From: Ancylostoma caninum
Taxonomy: Eukaryota > Nematoda > Chromadorea > Rhabditida > Ancylostomatidae
DNA: 64,000 nt
NCBI GenBank assembly: GCA_037903475.1
Contig: JBAJFG010000199.1
Span: 124,001-188,000, forward strand
Reading direction: 5' to 3'
Within the stretch, counting starts at the first letter, position 1; each line of letters opens with the position of its first letter. The notes under the pieces were generated by a model, which searched no databases, was not told where the DNA came from, and saw only the letters and a list, made by a program, of their open reading frames with translations. This document shows, one piece after another, positions 11,219 to 23,300 of the stretch. A program made the translations under genes and the position numbers.

Positions 11219-12922
11219 CTAGCGCCCCTTCGGGACGCTAGAAAGTGGGGTGGGGCAGCCACTTGGGACATGTGCAAACGCTTCATACTTGCCAAATCTC
11301 TAGAAAATTGATAGGGAAGCAGAATCAATCTTCCAATGGGTCCAAACATGAAGTCCTTCTCATGAGTTGAGTATGCGAATGAGAAGTTCGTTCCCCATCG
11401 TATGGTGTATTCGTGCGTATTCCTCACTATCGGGCCAACGCAGACGCGTTCTCCATCGGCGGAACTGTATCCTGCCGTTCCCCACACTATTGGACAAAGC
11501 GAAATCGTATCCGAGTGTTTTCCATACTACTGGGCCGCAGCTTTCCTCCATCGGTGGACCCATATTCTGGCGCCATCTTCACTATTAGGCCTAAACCGTA
11601 TCCTGGTATTCTCCACTTTACTGAGTCACAGCGGACCAATCCCATATTGGCGGACCCGTATCCTGGTGTTATCCATAGTACTGGGCCACGGCGGGCCCTT
11701 CCTCCATCAGAGCGCCCGCATTCTGGCGCCTTCCTCACAGTTAGGGCAAGCCGGATCCGTTCTCCAGGGGCGGGTTCGCATCCTGGCATTCTCAACACTA
11801 AAGTGAACCCGTCTGACGTCCTCCACACAGCTGAGCCACGGCGAACCTTTTCTCCATTGCAGGACCCGTATCCTGGCGTCCCCCACACCACTGGGCCACG
11901 GGGGGCCCTTTCTCCATCGGTGGGCCCGTATCTCGGCGTCCGTCGCACCATTGGGCCACGGCGGGCCCTTTCTCATCGGTGGATCCGTGTCATTGAGTTC
12001 CCCACAGCACTGGGCCACCGTGGACCCTTTCCTCATCGATGGACCCGTGTCATGGAGTTTCCCGCACCACTGGGCCACGGCGGGCCTTTTCTCCATAGCT
12101 GGACCCACGTCATGGCGTCCGCCGCACCATTGGGCCACGGCGGGCCCTTTCTCATCGGTGGACCCGTGTCATTAAGTTCCCCACAGCACTGGGCCACCGT
12201 GGACCCTTTCTTCATCGGTGGACCCGTGTCATGAAGTTTCCCGCACCACTGGGCCACGGCGGGCCTTTTCTCCATCGGTGGACCCGTATCCTGGCGTCCC
12301 CCGCACCATTGGGCCCTAGCGGGCCTCTTCTCTATAGCTGGACGCACGTCATGGCGTTCCCCACAGCACTGGGCCACGGCGGGCCCTTTCTCCATCGGTG
12401 GACCCGTGTCGTGGCGTTCCCCACAGCACTGGGCCACGGCGGGCCCTTTCTCGAAACGAACGGATGTCGTGATTACACAATCGCCGCGAGAATTCAACAG
12501 GGGATGCGGCAATAGCATCCACCCGATGGGGCAACCGTGTAGGTCCAGCCTCCCGGAAACTTCCGAGACGCGGCAGCTCTCATAACACCGGTCTATTTCC
12601 TCCTGCTAGTGCCCACAGCGTCGCAACAGTGAAAGGGTGGTTTTCCTGCTGCGTACATTGTGCAGCCTGAAAGCTCGTAAACACTCCCTCATTCCTATGC
12701 GGCGAGACCGCCGGCGAAGGTGATGAAATCACCATCCCGTGCATGCGGGAGAGCCAGCCGTGACGTAATTACGAGTCCCGAAACGAACGTGTCTGCGTCC
12801 ATGGAAATCGGCCATTTCGCCCCACAGTCTGCGCCTCAAGATTGCGGTGTCTATGAGTGCCGCCCCGTATCTCTAACCGCTCTAGCCCCCTTACGGCGCT
12901 TTGTTTAATAGATAGCTATAAA
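11219..12922 (+). mobile_element. Hairpin-headed repeat with ~60 bp minisatellite, copy 2, flanked by a 15 bp direct repeat
   Basis: It starts with the same CTAGCG...CGCTAG hairpin (11219-11241) and GCAGCCACTT block as at 2511. It contains about 17 units of the ~60 bp minisatellite (11430-12455; GGGCCACGGCGGGCCCTT in most units) and ends in GC-rich unique sequence with CCCCCTTACGGCGCT. The 15-mer TATAACTTATAAGTA is present exactly at 11204-11218 and 12923-12937, immediately outside, and looks like a target-site duplication. No protein is encoded. The length of the duplication fits target-primed insertion better than cut-and-paste or Helitron insertion. Confidence 0.7.
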
Positions 12923-13428
12923 TATAACTTATAAGTAGAGGGTGCTCATTTATTTATAACCACTTATTTACGACCTTGAGAGCATGAATCAATCTAGAAA
13001 TGGGAATCTGCCTTATGGAGATCATCATTTTATTATCTAGATTAAGTCCTGAGAGATTGCTAGCAGTTGGAAAACGGCGAACTGGGGAGGAAGCGGGGGT
13101 TGAATGCTCTGATAGGCTCACACGCAGGCATCACTGTAATCTCTTCCACTGAAACCAGCTTTCTTCCTGCAACGACGCCATGTGATCTACCTGAATTTCA
13201 GAGTGTTTCTGTAAATCATTTTGCTTGATGCCAAGGCAAAATGACACAGAGTGCGACAATCCAGTTGATGTCTTCAACGATGCCATGTCAAATAATATAT
13301 TGGAAAACCAACCCTTCCTCCGTATAAATAAGCTAGCTGATCTTATCAACGCAGGGGATCCAAAGAGATCTTGATGAAACTTAATCAGAAAGGTAGATCT
13401 ATGCAAGAACATGTCTCACTGCATTATA

Positions 13429-14655
13429 TTAGGTTGACGCGAAAGTTTCCCGCCAATCACTTCGAAATCATACATGTTTCCTCAGGATTGCTTTGGATCT
13501 TCCTATCCGAAACGTATATAAAGGTTGGTCAATGGACTACTTACACCTTTCTTCTCTTGGCTTTCGGTTGGGATTATGGTCATCGTAGACTCGGAGCAGG
13601 TTCGACTCCTTCTGTTTTACGAATTCAGAAAAAACAGCAGTGCAAGAGATGCGACAAAAAACATATGTGATGCGATGGGTCCCTCAACTGTCTCCTACGA
13701 CACGGCCAAAGTTTGGTTTCGGAAGTTCAAAAATGGCGACTTTGACTTGCAGATAAACCACGATCTGGTGGACCAGTTGAAGTCGATCTGCAGCGACTCC
13801 TAGAGCTAATTGAAGAAGATCCCCGCCGCGATACCCGTGAACTGGCAGATGAACTCCGGTGTCATTACAATACAGTGGCCGTGCACCTGCGCAGCTCCGG
13901 AGAGACGTGAAAGTATGGCGCATGTATACCTCACGATCTGAGTAGTCGCCAGCTCCAGGTGCTCAGAGATGCACGCATGAACCTTTTATCTTTTGGAAGG
14001 ACTTCACCTGGATGGAGTACTTGGTTACCGGTGATGAAAAGTGGGTCCTCTACGCAAACCACACGAGAAAGCGCCAGTGGCTCGGACGCGACGATCCTGG
14101 GATCCCAACGCCGCAAACAGAACTACACCCTCAAAAGGTAATGCTCAGTGTTTGGTGGAACTGCAAAGGGATCATTCACTGGGAACTGTTACCAACAAAC
14201 TCTACTGTCTCCGCCGAAATCTACTGTAGGCAACTGGATTGCGTCGCTGCGACTCCTCGTGGGAAACAAGACAAAGTTTACTTCTTATATGACAACGCTC
14301 GTCCACACATTGCGAGAGAGACCAAGCAAAAACTACAGAGCTTAGGATGACATATTCTGGCCTACCCACCGTATTCACCAGACCTAGCGCCCACAGACTA
14401 CCATCTTTTCTTGTCTTCATCCAATCACCTGAGAGACAGGAAGTTCGACGACTTGCAACAACTCAAAAAGTGGCTCGGCGAGTAATCAAAATCTCAGAAT
14501 TTCTATGCAAGCGGAATCCACAAGTTACCGGTTAAATGGCAATATGTTGTAGATAATAATGGTTCATATGTACATTAAATATTAGTTATATTGAATAAAA
14601 AAAATAAATTTGAAAAAAGATCGGATAGTGGTGGGAAACTTTCGCGACAACCTAA
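13429..14655 (+). mobile_element. mariner transposon (full length, degenerate)
   Basis: The terminal inverted repeats read TTAGGTTGNCGCGAAAGTTT at both ends, and TA dinucleotides flank the element (13427-13428 and 14656-14657). Total length is about 1.23 kb, usual for mariner. The internal transposase is recognisable but broken. Confidence 0.9.
13520..14535 (+). pseudogene. mariner transposase, frameshifted
   Basis: The N-terminal helix-turn-helix part is visible as TAKVWFRKFKNGDFDL. The DDE/D core follows: first Asp in VTGDEKWVLYAN, second Asp in LYDNARPHIA, third Asp in a PPYSPDLAPTDYHLF stretch, the spacing expected for mariner DD34D. The pieces lie in different frames (for example a stop after the HTH part at about 13801 and frame changes near 13990 and 14345), so the gene is dead. 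The transposase would cut at the flanking TIRs and insert at TA. Confidence 0.85.
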
Positions 14656-14659
14656 TAGA

Positions 14660-16640
14660 ACTTCAAAAGTGAATGTGGTATGGCCTGTGGGATCAGCTGG
14701 ACCATCGCATGACCTGTCCATAGCATTTGTGTCAATCGAAGTGAAGTGCAGCGATACCCATCGATTTGTGACCGATCATAAAACGGCATACTTGAAAAAA
14801 CTGTAGCAGAAAAATGTTCTCAGAGGAACCCAGGTAACTGGATAAGGCGAACGCAGCAGAAGCTGCCATGCCACACCCACAAGAAATGGAAGGCAAACAT
14901 TGCCGCAAGAGGAAGAACTGATGCATTTCGACTGCTAGGAGCAGCAAACCACGCTCAGACAATTGCACAGCACTGTCCTCCGCGACGGCAGCACTTCTCG
15001 CCTAGTATACCGTCAAGTGCTGCTAAATCATCGCGTCTATATCACTACTTGTAATCATTTCGACCGAAAGTTGCCGCCACTTTAGTCCTATAGTGCTGGC
15101 TCCTGATCGAGCTTGACCCCGCCCATATCCTCGCCCTATTCTATTCCTATTTTTGCCCCACAGTGCTTCCAAAACTGGTGTTGCCAGGGCCATTCTCAGC
15201 CCAAATTCCTAGCCTAATGGAGCAATAGGGCTGTCGAGCCTAGCTTCTAAGTCCCCACGCACCATGATCGTTTCACTATGGAATGAGCACGGAAGTAGAA
15301 AGGGAATTTATTAAACAAACTATCATCAAGAAATACTAAAACTTTGGACGAATACTAAGACGAAATACCAGTGTTCTTCAAAAGCATATACTAAACGCTT
15401 TCAAACATGAGTTGGATACAAAAAAAGGACTAATACTACAACAAAATACCAGCGCACTTCAAATGCATCAGTAGCGAGGCAAATTGTAAAGGTCAGATAA
15501 CGGTCTTACCGTAATTTCCGGTCAAAAGATATAATTTGGTCCACATATGACTACACTAGAAGCAAATGAACTAGGTTGTCGAGGCCTATCGAAGGTCGAG
15601 CCACCTATCAGTGCCGATTGTTAATTTGCAGAGGTGGGATGGATGCATGGATGCGAGACTCAAGAGCCTGAAAGGCATAATTGTATGTGAAGAAATTGAG
15701 ATAAATGTGTAATAGTGAAAACGTATTGCGTTCAGTGAGCAATAAAAAAATTCGAAATACAGGAGCTGTGCAAAGCATCTTACGAAAGAGGTACCGAGGG
15801 AAATCTCAAAATTTGATGCGGCTATATGTCGATCCTCATCATTTGCGCGTACGATTTCACTTGAGGGCCTGAAAGGAATGTCACATGAATTATGCATTTT
15901 TGAGATTGAGATCGATTATTCGGAAATCGATTCCTCGTGCGGGATCGACCTATTCTGCAAGACTGTCAACAGATTTGTGTACGTGCGTGCGATCCGGTTC
16001 AGTGCGGTTCAGTAGTTGCGCTCAAACGCATTCATTTCATTACATTTCCGGCTGTGGTAAGGAAAAGTCGCGTGATGATGTTGTCAATGACACAAAACAT
16101 AATTAGAATTTTGGCGATGATAAGTAAGTCTTCATCGAATCACTGGAACGCACTGAAGCATTGCACATGCGTGCACAACTTCGCCAGCAGTCTCAGACGT
16201 TACTTTTACTTGCCGCGCGGTAAAGTTGCACCATGCAAAATAGGGAGGAAGGTGCCCCTCGGTACTTTTCCATGCGGCAAGCATAAACAACGCCGGAATA
16301 AATAACTCTACAGGCAGGACAGACAAGAGTACCGACTAAACAAAGGTAGCGGCATCGGCGGATCAGAGGATAGGCAGAAGAGAGGGTGAAAGGAGAGAGA
16401 GAGAAACATGAGATGGAACAGAATAGGGCAAAACTGTAGCACCGATGACATGGGGTGACGGGTGGAGTGCGCAAAAACTCCAAATTAAAGAACAATCAAC
16501 AAAGAAAGAACCTAAGCCTAGGACAAAGATAGGAGAAGATAAAAAAGGAACAGGAAGGAAAGGAAACAAGCAGAAATCAGTCATCAAGGGTCACCTATTT
16601 ACTTCTCAACCTTTCAATTAAAAAAAAATCACCTAAACCG
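14660..16640. other. Non-coding, no gene recognised
   Basis: No domain could be recognised on either strand. A purine-rich tract lies at 16370-16580. Nothing in it supports a host exon. Confidence 0.35.
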
Positions 16641-16799
16641 CGGATCGTGGTTAGTCAGGATTCTTACAGCGCTGGTCCTGTACCCACCAACCAGGTATCG
16701 AGCATCTTCATGGCAGGGTGGCTATCTTCGTTCCCTGGGAGAGAGCGCATGGAACCCGACATCACCTCCCTCAGCACCTTCACAATATGGCAAATCATC

Positions 16800-18380
16800 G
16801 TAGTTGTTTGTTCCATGAAGCGAAAAGAACACAAAACGATACTGACTGGGAGTCAAAACAAACAAGGCTTCTTTAAGTTTTTGAGTAGAAAATTGAAAGC
16901 TTCACATCATATTCCATGTATAAAGAAAGGCGACGAGATTGCAGTGTTAGATGCTAAAAAAGCAAACTTACTGGCAGATAAATTTTGTGAGGTGTACTCC
17001 GAAGAAGCAGAAGAATTGCCAGAGTTCAATCCCAATGTAAAATATCCTATGGAAACGTTCCCATGGTTTGAAGAATTTACTGTTTATGAGATGAAAGAAA
17101 AAAGTGGCCAAAATCTTATTCTCTCACACCCGATTTTACACACGTCGTTTGTTCAGAATATTGCACATATAGTAGCTACTCCTCTTGCATACATTTTTAA
17201 TCAGTCGCTAGCATTTTCCGAAGTACCACACAGGTGGAAGCACTCTTTCATCACCCCTTTACTAAAGAAACAGCCCGCAACTGAGGTTGACAATTATAGA
17301 CCTGTCAGCATTACTTCGTTCTTGTGTAGGGTTTTTGAAAAAGGACTAAAAGCACATTTGGTGACTCATTTTGAGAAGAATGAAATAATACCGTGCAATC
17401 AGCATGGTTTTGTTCAAGGAAAATCTGTAGAAACAAATTTGTTAGAATGTCTGAATGACTGGAGTAGCTATCTGGATGAGAAGAAACCTTATGATGTTAT
17501 ATATTTCGATTTTTCCAGGCTTTTGATCGAGTTAGTCATAAGATGTTCCTCTACAAGGTGTCTCGATTAAAAGTACATCCGAAAATCCGCGACTGGCTCT
17601 CTGATTTTTTGAGTAGCAGAACATTCCAAGTCAAAATTAATTCCTGATGCTTCCTTTATCACCTGAGGAAACTGTACACATGCGTTTAGGTAGTTCTGCC
17701 CTTCTTAATAGATACATGATTCAAGGTCAAATGATAGAAAGTGTCAATAAAGTTGTTGATCTAGGCTTTCGATGTGACAACAAACTGGACTTCTCTGATC
17801 ATTACAGATATCTCTGTAGAAAGGCGGTAACCTACACATCTTAAAATCTTAGGCTTCGGATGAGAAAGTGAGAGACTGAACGAACAAGGCGCGTTGATTT
17901 ACCTCAGAATCCTTGTATAAGTATGTTATGGTGCGAAAAATCAGTTTTTCCAAGTTTCTACAATCAAGGCCGTTCTTAGACCTGCTGTTGAGAAGAGACG
18001 CTCGCACTCAACTGCAGGTACGGAAAGGTATTCATTTGCCAACATTTTGATATGAAGGAATTTCGAGGTGTTAATATCGCAGCTCCGATACTCAGAAGGA
18101 TCAGTGAAGAATGATGGTTTATGCGCAGGGTATTCGTCTACTTCCTAAAATAGTTGTAGGTTCATCAAAGTTCTCATCCGCATATCTATCCTCAACAATT
18201 ACTATACCCACTGCCATGACGTTAGTCCATGAAAGCTAACATGATAAGATATTCATTCAAGCAGATTGTTCTTCGGGTGCCTTACTGCAGATCATCACTT
18301 TACCTTTTGTATGAAGGGTCACATTGTGAACTACCACGACGTATGAATAAATGAATAAATAAATATGTTAATAAATAAAT
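16800..18380 (+). mobile_element. CR1/Jockey-type LINE, internally deleted copy
   Basis: Reverse-transcriptase segments are followed by a 3' tail rich in AATAAATA repeats (18340-18385), typical of CR1-like elements. The endonuclease and the catalytic YxDD region are missing, so the copy is dead. It runs in the opposite direction to the CAP paralogue downstream. Confidence 0.8.
16815..17845 (+). pseudogene. LINE reverse transcriptase, frameshifted and deleted
   Basis: Hallmarks visible are WKHSFITPLLKK, DNYRPVSITSFLCRVFEK (RT motif 1/2), QHGFVQGKSVETNLLE (motif 2a region) and VIYFDFS with the first catalytic Asp. A frameshift follows immediately at about 17515; the AFDRVSHK-type continuation is in another frame. 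The YxDD block is deleted. After the gap, 17647-17844 encodes the thumb-side segment ESVNKVVDLGFRCDNKLDFS. In an intact LINE this enzyme performs target-primed reverse transcription. Confidence 0.85.
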
Positions 18381-18610
18381 ATTTGACAGGTATGCGTGTA
18401 ATCTCCTGAGAGTTCTCATCCGTTCCCATTGCTAAAGATTCATTCCGATCGTTATGAAGCAAAATAACCCAACTTTTAACCAAAGGCATCTCTACCATTT
18501 GTCTTCTTTCAGTCGTCTGACGATTGCCTATTTTTGTTTTTCTGTATGCATTGAAAAGAAATTATCACTTTTTCAAATGTTTTCGTCCTGCTATACAGAC
18601 AGGAGGCGTC

Positions 18611-19230
18611 GATCACGACCAGCATTCCCGCGCAATGGAGCGCCGCACCACCCACGCGGTGCGGCGGCTGGTGAACGTTGCGGGGATTTTCAGCTTTTCT
18701 CTAGTTTCTGCGACAATTTCACTCATTTGTGGGCCTTCTTGTTAAATGTTTGAGATGGAATGGCACCGATTCAGTTCTAATATCTGAGTATGAGGAAGAT
18801 ATCGTCCTGCAGTTTGTTCCCTACGAAGAGGCTTTTTCTCATTGCTTATTAGAAAGCTGTTGTATCGCGTAATTTGCGGTCTTCACTGTGGTTGTTGACT
18901 AGTTTTCTCCTATTCACAATGTTTTTAGGTCAATCGTGTGAAGACATTGCATAGTGCGTTCTTTATCGAATTTACTGCCGTCAGGTAGTTCTTGCTGAAG
19001 CATCTGTGGAAGTTCAACTCAACCCAGGAACATCCGATAAAGAGTGCGATTGCCCACAGCGCCACTCTATCTCAAACCGTTACCAAGAAGGCCCACAAAT
19101 GAGTGAAATTGTCGCAGAAACTAGAGAAAAGCTGAAAATCCCCCCAACATCCACCAGCCCCTACCTAGCCAGGTCGCCGCGCCGCGTGGGTGGTGCGGCG
19201 CGCCATTCTGCGGGAATACTGGTCGTGATT
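18611..19230. repeat. Foldback repeat with ~140 bp inverted arms
   Basis: The arms at 18611-18741 and 19083-19230 are inverted copies of each other, with the block CAGCTTTTCTCTAGTTTCTG and at least 60 contiguous surrounding bases shared. They enclose about 340 bp of unrelated AT-rich DNA. Each arm also carries a GC-rich CGCCGCACCACCCACGCGG segment. It is probably a non-autonomous DNA element; no transposase was seen. Confidence 0.75.
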
Positions 19231-19299
19231 GACTTTCCCTGCACACGCACGCACAAAGTCACAAATTTTCTTCAATATATATAGAGTATGATGATATCA

Positions 19300-19400
19300 G
19301 TGGCGGACGCAGAAAGTGGGCAGGAGGGGGGGAGGGGAGCGAGAGAAAAAAAGTGGGGTCTCCACGGCTTTGGGGACCCAGACGGTAAATAAAACTAATA
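19300..19400 (+). repeat. Dispersed repeat, copy A (terminus CAGTGGCGGA)
   Basis: The stretch from CAGTGGCGGACG through AAGTGGGGTCTCC to GGGGACCCAGACGG matches, in reverse orientation, a sequence at about 63405-63493 inside the last gypsy element. Two separate copies with the same outer end argue for a mobile repeat. The other end was not located. Confidence 0.55.
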
Positions 19401-19404
19401 AAAA

Positions 19405-20368
19405 TATTAATTGTGATTTCTCGTGCTCAAAAAACATGTGGATTCAACTTGGAATGTGTGAGGCATGGCAGTCAAAATCATCCACCAAGAAATCGGACTT
19501 ATCGATGATCTCTGGTGGAAGGTCATGGTGATCGAGAAAAGAGGAATTTCGGTCTGCTGAACATATCTAGGATGTCGTCTTCACCAAGAATGAGTCAGTG
19601 CACGCTCGACTGGCTATAACCATGAGCAAAAAGTCCTTCAAAGGAGTTCTCCCAAACAACGACGTCACTGTCCGCGTCTTGAGCGCCGCACACTCGATCG
19701 CTCCTCGTGTCTTCCTCGTTTTGTGTTGGTTTAGCGTAACGGTGAGCTCAGAGTTCAGAGTGAGTTAGCTGTATGTTAACGCCGCTAACTCATAGTTCTA
19801 GCAGATTGCTAGAAGCTCTTCCTTGACCGCAGTCCAGTCTGTGAAGGTTGCATGTGAAGGTGACGAGCAGATCCGAATGGCTACAGATGTGACACATAGC
19901 ATAGCGTCCTGGGCATACTCATGTATATGTCGTGGACTGCCTGTCAATGCAGCCGGCAACATGACCAGTCACCCAACATTTGAGAAATTGCCACAATTCG
20001 TCACCTCATCCGCAAATGAATGTAATTGTCGGCGCGAAACTTCTCGTGGCTTGGAGAGGTGTAGGGATGATGCTCAATCTCAGTTTTTGTGTACGTATCA
20101 ACTATATGGTTTGAAGATGTGGCTTCCATCATACATATATGTGTGATCTGAACATGCCGCATGGAATAAGTAGTAGTGAGTTCTCATATCTAAAAAACGT
20201 GATGCGGGTCTTTCAAACTAAATTCTTATATAAGGCGGGCATAAGATGCAACTCATTTGTAAAGCCTCTAAAAAAAGAACTGTCAACGTGGAACGCACAC
20301 CATAGTTGAATCGCCTTATTCGAGTCCCACATCTGGTATTCAAGAAATTTATGCGAAACGAACGGCAA
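19405..20368. other. Intergenic, nothing recognised
   Basis: Contains a 107-codon frame (19823-20146, +) with no known motif, and the likely 3' flank of the ShKT-CAP gene. No other support. Confidence 0.3.
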
Positions 20369-23300
20369 TTACTGTATAATGCACAGCGCTTCCTCTCTGC
20401 TGCATTTGCAGTTGTTGCACTTGCAATCAGCATCCGTTGCACAGGAGTTTCCTTTTTCATAAATCAAATCGCCAAGCCAATTTCCCCTGAAGACGCCCGA
20501 GATATTCACTTTAGGTGATTTCAGAAAAGTTCGCAGGAATCGCTCACTTTGGCCCATACTGACAAACCACATATGTCATAGACGAGCACCATTCCACATA
20601 GCATCCGAGTTTGAAGGTGTCCTGCCATACCATCTTAAAAAATCTTAGCATTGTATTCATTCTAAGCAGTGGAGCAGCGAACAAGTGTGATTACTTGAGT
20701 ATAATGTCCGATCTGAGTATTAGGCCTGTTCCAGAGCTGTTCTGTGAGCATGTTCTCTTGTCCGACTCCGTACTCAGCGAGCTCATCAAACCAGGCTTTA
20801 ATACTCTAGAATGACCGTTTTAGTTAAAGCTTGTGGTTCTTATTTACATTCTTTCGAAAAAAAAACCATGCCTGCTCTGCCGCTTGAATTTTGTCCACTC
20901 GAAGTTCGCTCGTGTAATATAGATTCTCACCGAGATTTTCACGCGTATGTGCTGGAGAGTGCGCGAAATAACATCTTTTTGCATGTCTCATGGCATTTTC
21001 TTCGATGTCGCAGTCATACACCTAAATGAGCTTGCAAAATGGACAACTTCTAAATGGGCAGAAGAACTCAAAAAGTTTTTACTTTTATACACATTTTTCA
21101 CGCAAATATTTCAGTGAAAACATTCGTCACGGGTTTCTCCTTAGAAGTATTCAGAACAGAGATTCGAGCCGTATCAAACACAGTGGCGGCCACATATTTA
21201 GCACACCCACGATTTTGGACCACAGCATTTTTTGCATATCTCAGCCCTAGAACGAGCAATCATAACAAAGCTCGAGCATGTGTTGATATATATACAGAGA
21301 ACTCCAAACGGACGCAGTCAAAAGTCAGGACCGCGGCGCGGCTCTCTTGGGGTTATTGTAGGTGAAATCAAACTTTTACATATATGATATATATATATAC
21401 ATATACCAGTCTGGCCGTCCGGCTAAGGCCGGACTTCCAGAGTTCTACTGATGCTCCCTTCGCTCGCATACTGAAAGCGAACACAAAAGTGTAAATGGAT
21501 TGATAATATCTGTATCCTTCCACGCAGTTCTATCGCTCTCCTGGAAAGCCCTTGATCTCGCAGGTGGTAGCTTTCCCCCATATGAACGAAGTTATGCTCT
21601 CCCATATGAGCGAAGTTAGTGGCCGCAAAGAATTGAGTGTAACCAATTCAGTGCAAATGTTATCTTGAAATGATTTAGGCTCAACTGGTTGTTGTGGTAA
21701 TTCAAGTGATAAGGGTTCACCGGTGTATATAAACGGAAGGGAAGGAGAGGTTCATTCAGACACAAACGGAATTTGAAAAGAACACGGATACGAAAAGAAA
21801 CAATGTACATCTATGTGGCTTAGGTAGGAGGGTCTGCCGAAACAGGGTAAGCTTACCCCTGATGCAGAAATAGATCCGCCTGGCGAATTCCTATTACATG
21901 TGGAAGAGGGCACACCCTTAACACACCTTTAGACCTGCCTCCAGGTGTTTCCCCACTTTTGGACGCCGGCGCACCCTTATCACACCGTTGAGCCTGACTC
22001 CAGGCGTTCTTCCCCACATTTGGACGCCGGCGCACCCTTATCACACCGTTGAGCCTGACTCCAGGCGTTCTTCCCCACATTTGGACGCCGGCGCACCCTT
22101 ATCACTCCGTTGGATCCTCCTCACGGCGTTTATTCATTTTCTGAGGCCGGCGCATCTTCCTAACCGCGGTAGATCCGTTGCCCTCCACTTTCCCTTCCGT
22201 TAGAGCTTCTCTTCATTCTTTGAACCTCACCATACCCGTCCCTATCATCTTGTTGACTTCGTAATCACTGACCAATCAGGGAATTTCGTTTCGCACACAC
22301 CCACACACACACACGTGACAGACTAAGCCCTTTATTAAAAGTCATGATATCGTATATGTAAAAGATTGATTTGACCTACAATAACTTTGTGGATTTGTAA
22401 TTTGAGACTTGTAATGAAAATGTGGAAGACAGTAAAAAATTTTTCAATGGTTTTTCGAAGATAATTTAGATGTAGTTCAAGGACCTCTTCAAGATAAATT
22501 TTTAAATAAAAAAACCTCAACAAACTGGTAAGAAAAATAATATAAAGGCTTCGAGAACAATATCAAAATTACAGATAAAAATTCCATTGCAGATAAAATT
22601 AATCACGTAATTACAAGAAGAGTGGTTCTAATGAGATTCTACTGAAGGTTTGTTGGACACTCTTGTAGTCAACTCAAAGATCGCTGGTAAATTGTTGCTA
22701 ACATTGTCGTAAAAGTTTCACTGAAACGGCATTCATGCGTTCATTTTGTTGTTATAATTTTTTGTAGCTGCACAAACACTGACAAATACTGTTTGTTCCA
22801 CTTTTTGAAGCGCTAACAAGTGTGACATTTGTTTGATGAGAATGTTTTTGTCATTGTTTCCTATGAATATGCATACCATTTTCTTCATTCTAGCGGCTCT
22901 CGGCGCGTTTCCTCCGTACGCATCTTTTGCATTTCCTTTAGCAACCATTGATCTGCAAATCGGCAACTTCGAGGTTTTCGCAAAAATGGGTTTGATCATT
23001 GCTGTAGCTGTAACGTGAATGCTACCTATAATTGTTGTGCATGTCGAGGAACTTCTGGCGCTGTTCCCTTGTCATTCCATTGTCAGGACAATTCTCTAAA
23101 CAACTGCTTATTGCAAGAATGAATGAACAAGAAACCAGTAATGCTGTTAATTTAGCTTAAATGTTATTTTTTTTTGTGGCAGGAACTTCTGAGATTTGGA
23201 CCCTCGACAAATTGATAACAAATTCGTTGGTAACCACAACAAAACTAGGAAATTGCGTAAGAAAGCACGACAATGCTAGATTCGCTTACTGAATGTGGTG

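Noticed and set aside
11413..12518. Long open frames on both strands (up to 273 codons) at 11.4-12.5 kb
   Set aside because: They lie entirely in the ~60 bp minisatellite; several frames are open at once, as expected for a GC-rich tandem repeat, and the proteins are plain repeats of the unit.
13600..13630. tRNA-like B-box (AGGTTCGACTCC)
   Set aside because: It is inside the mariner transposase coding region and no cloverleaf forms around it.
20369..20572. Separate small Cys-rich gene on the - strand
   Set aside because: It is the last exon of the CAP gene: the part before GNWLG is intron, and exon length and frame match the paralogue's last exon.
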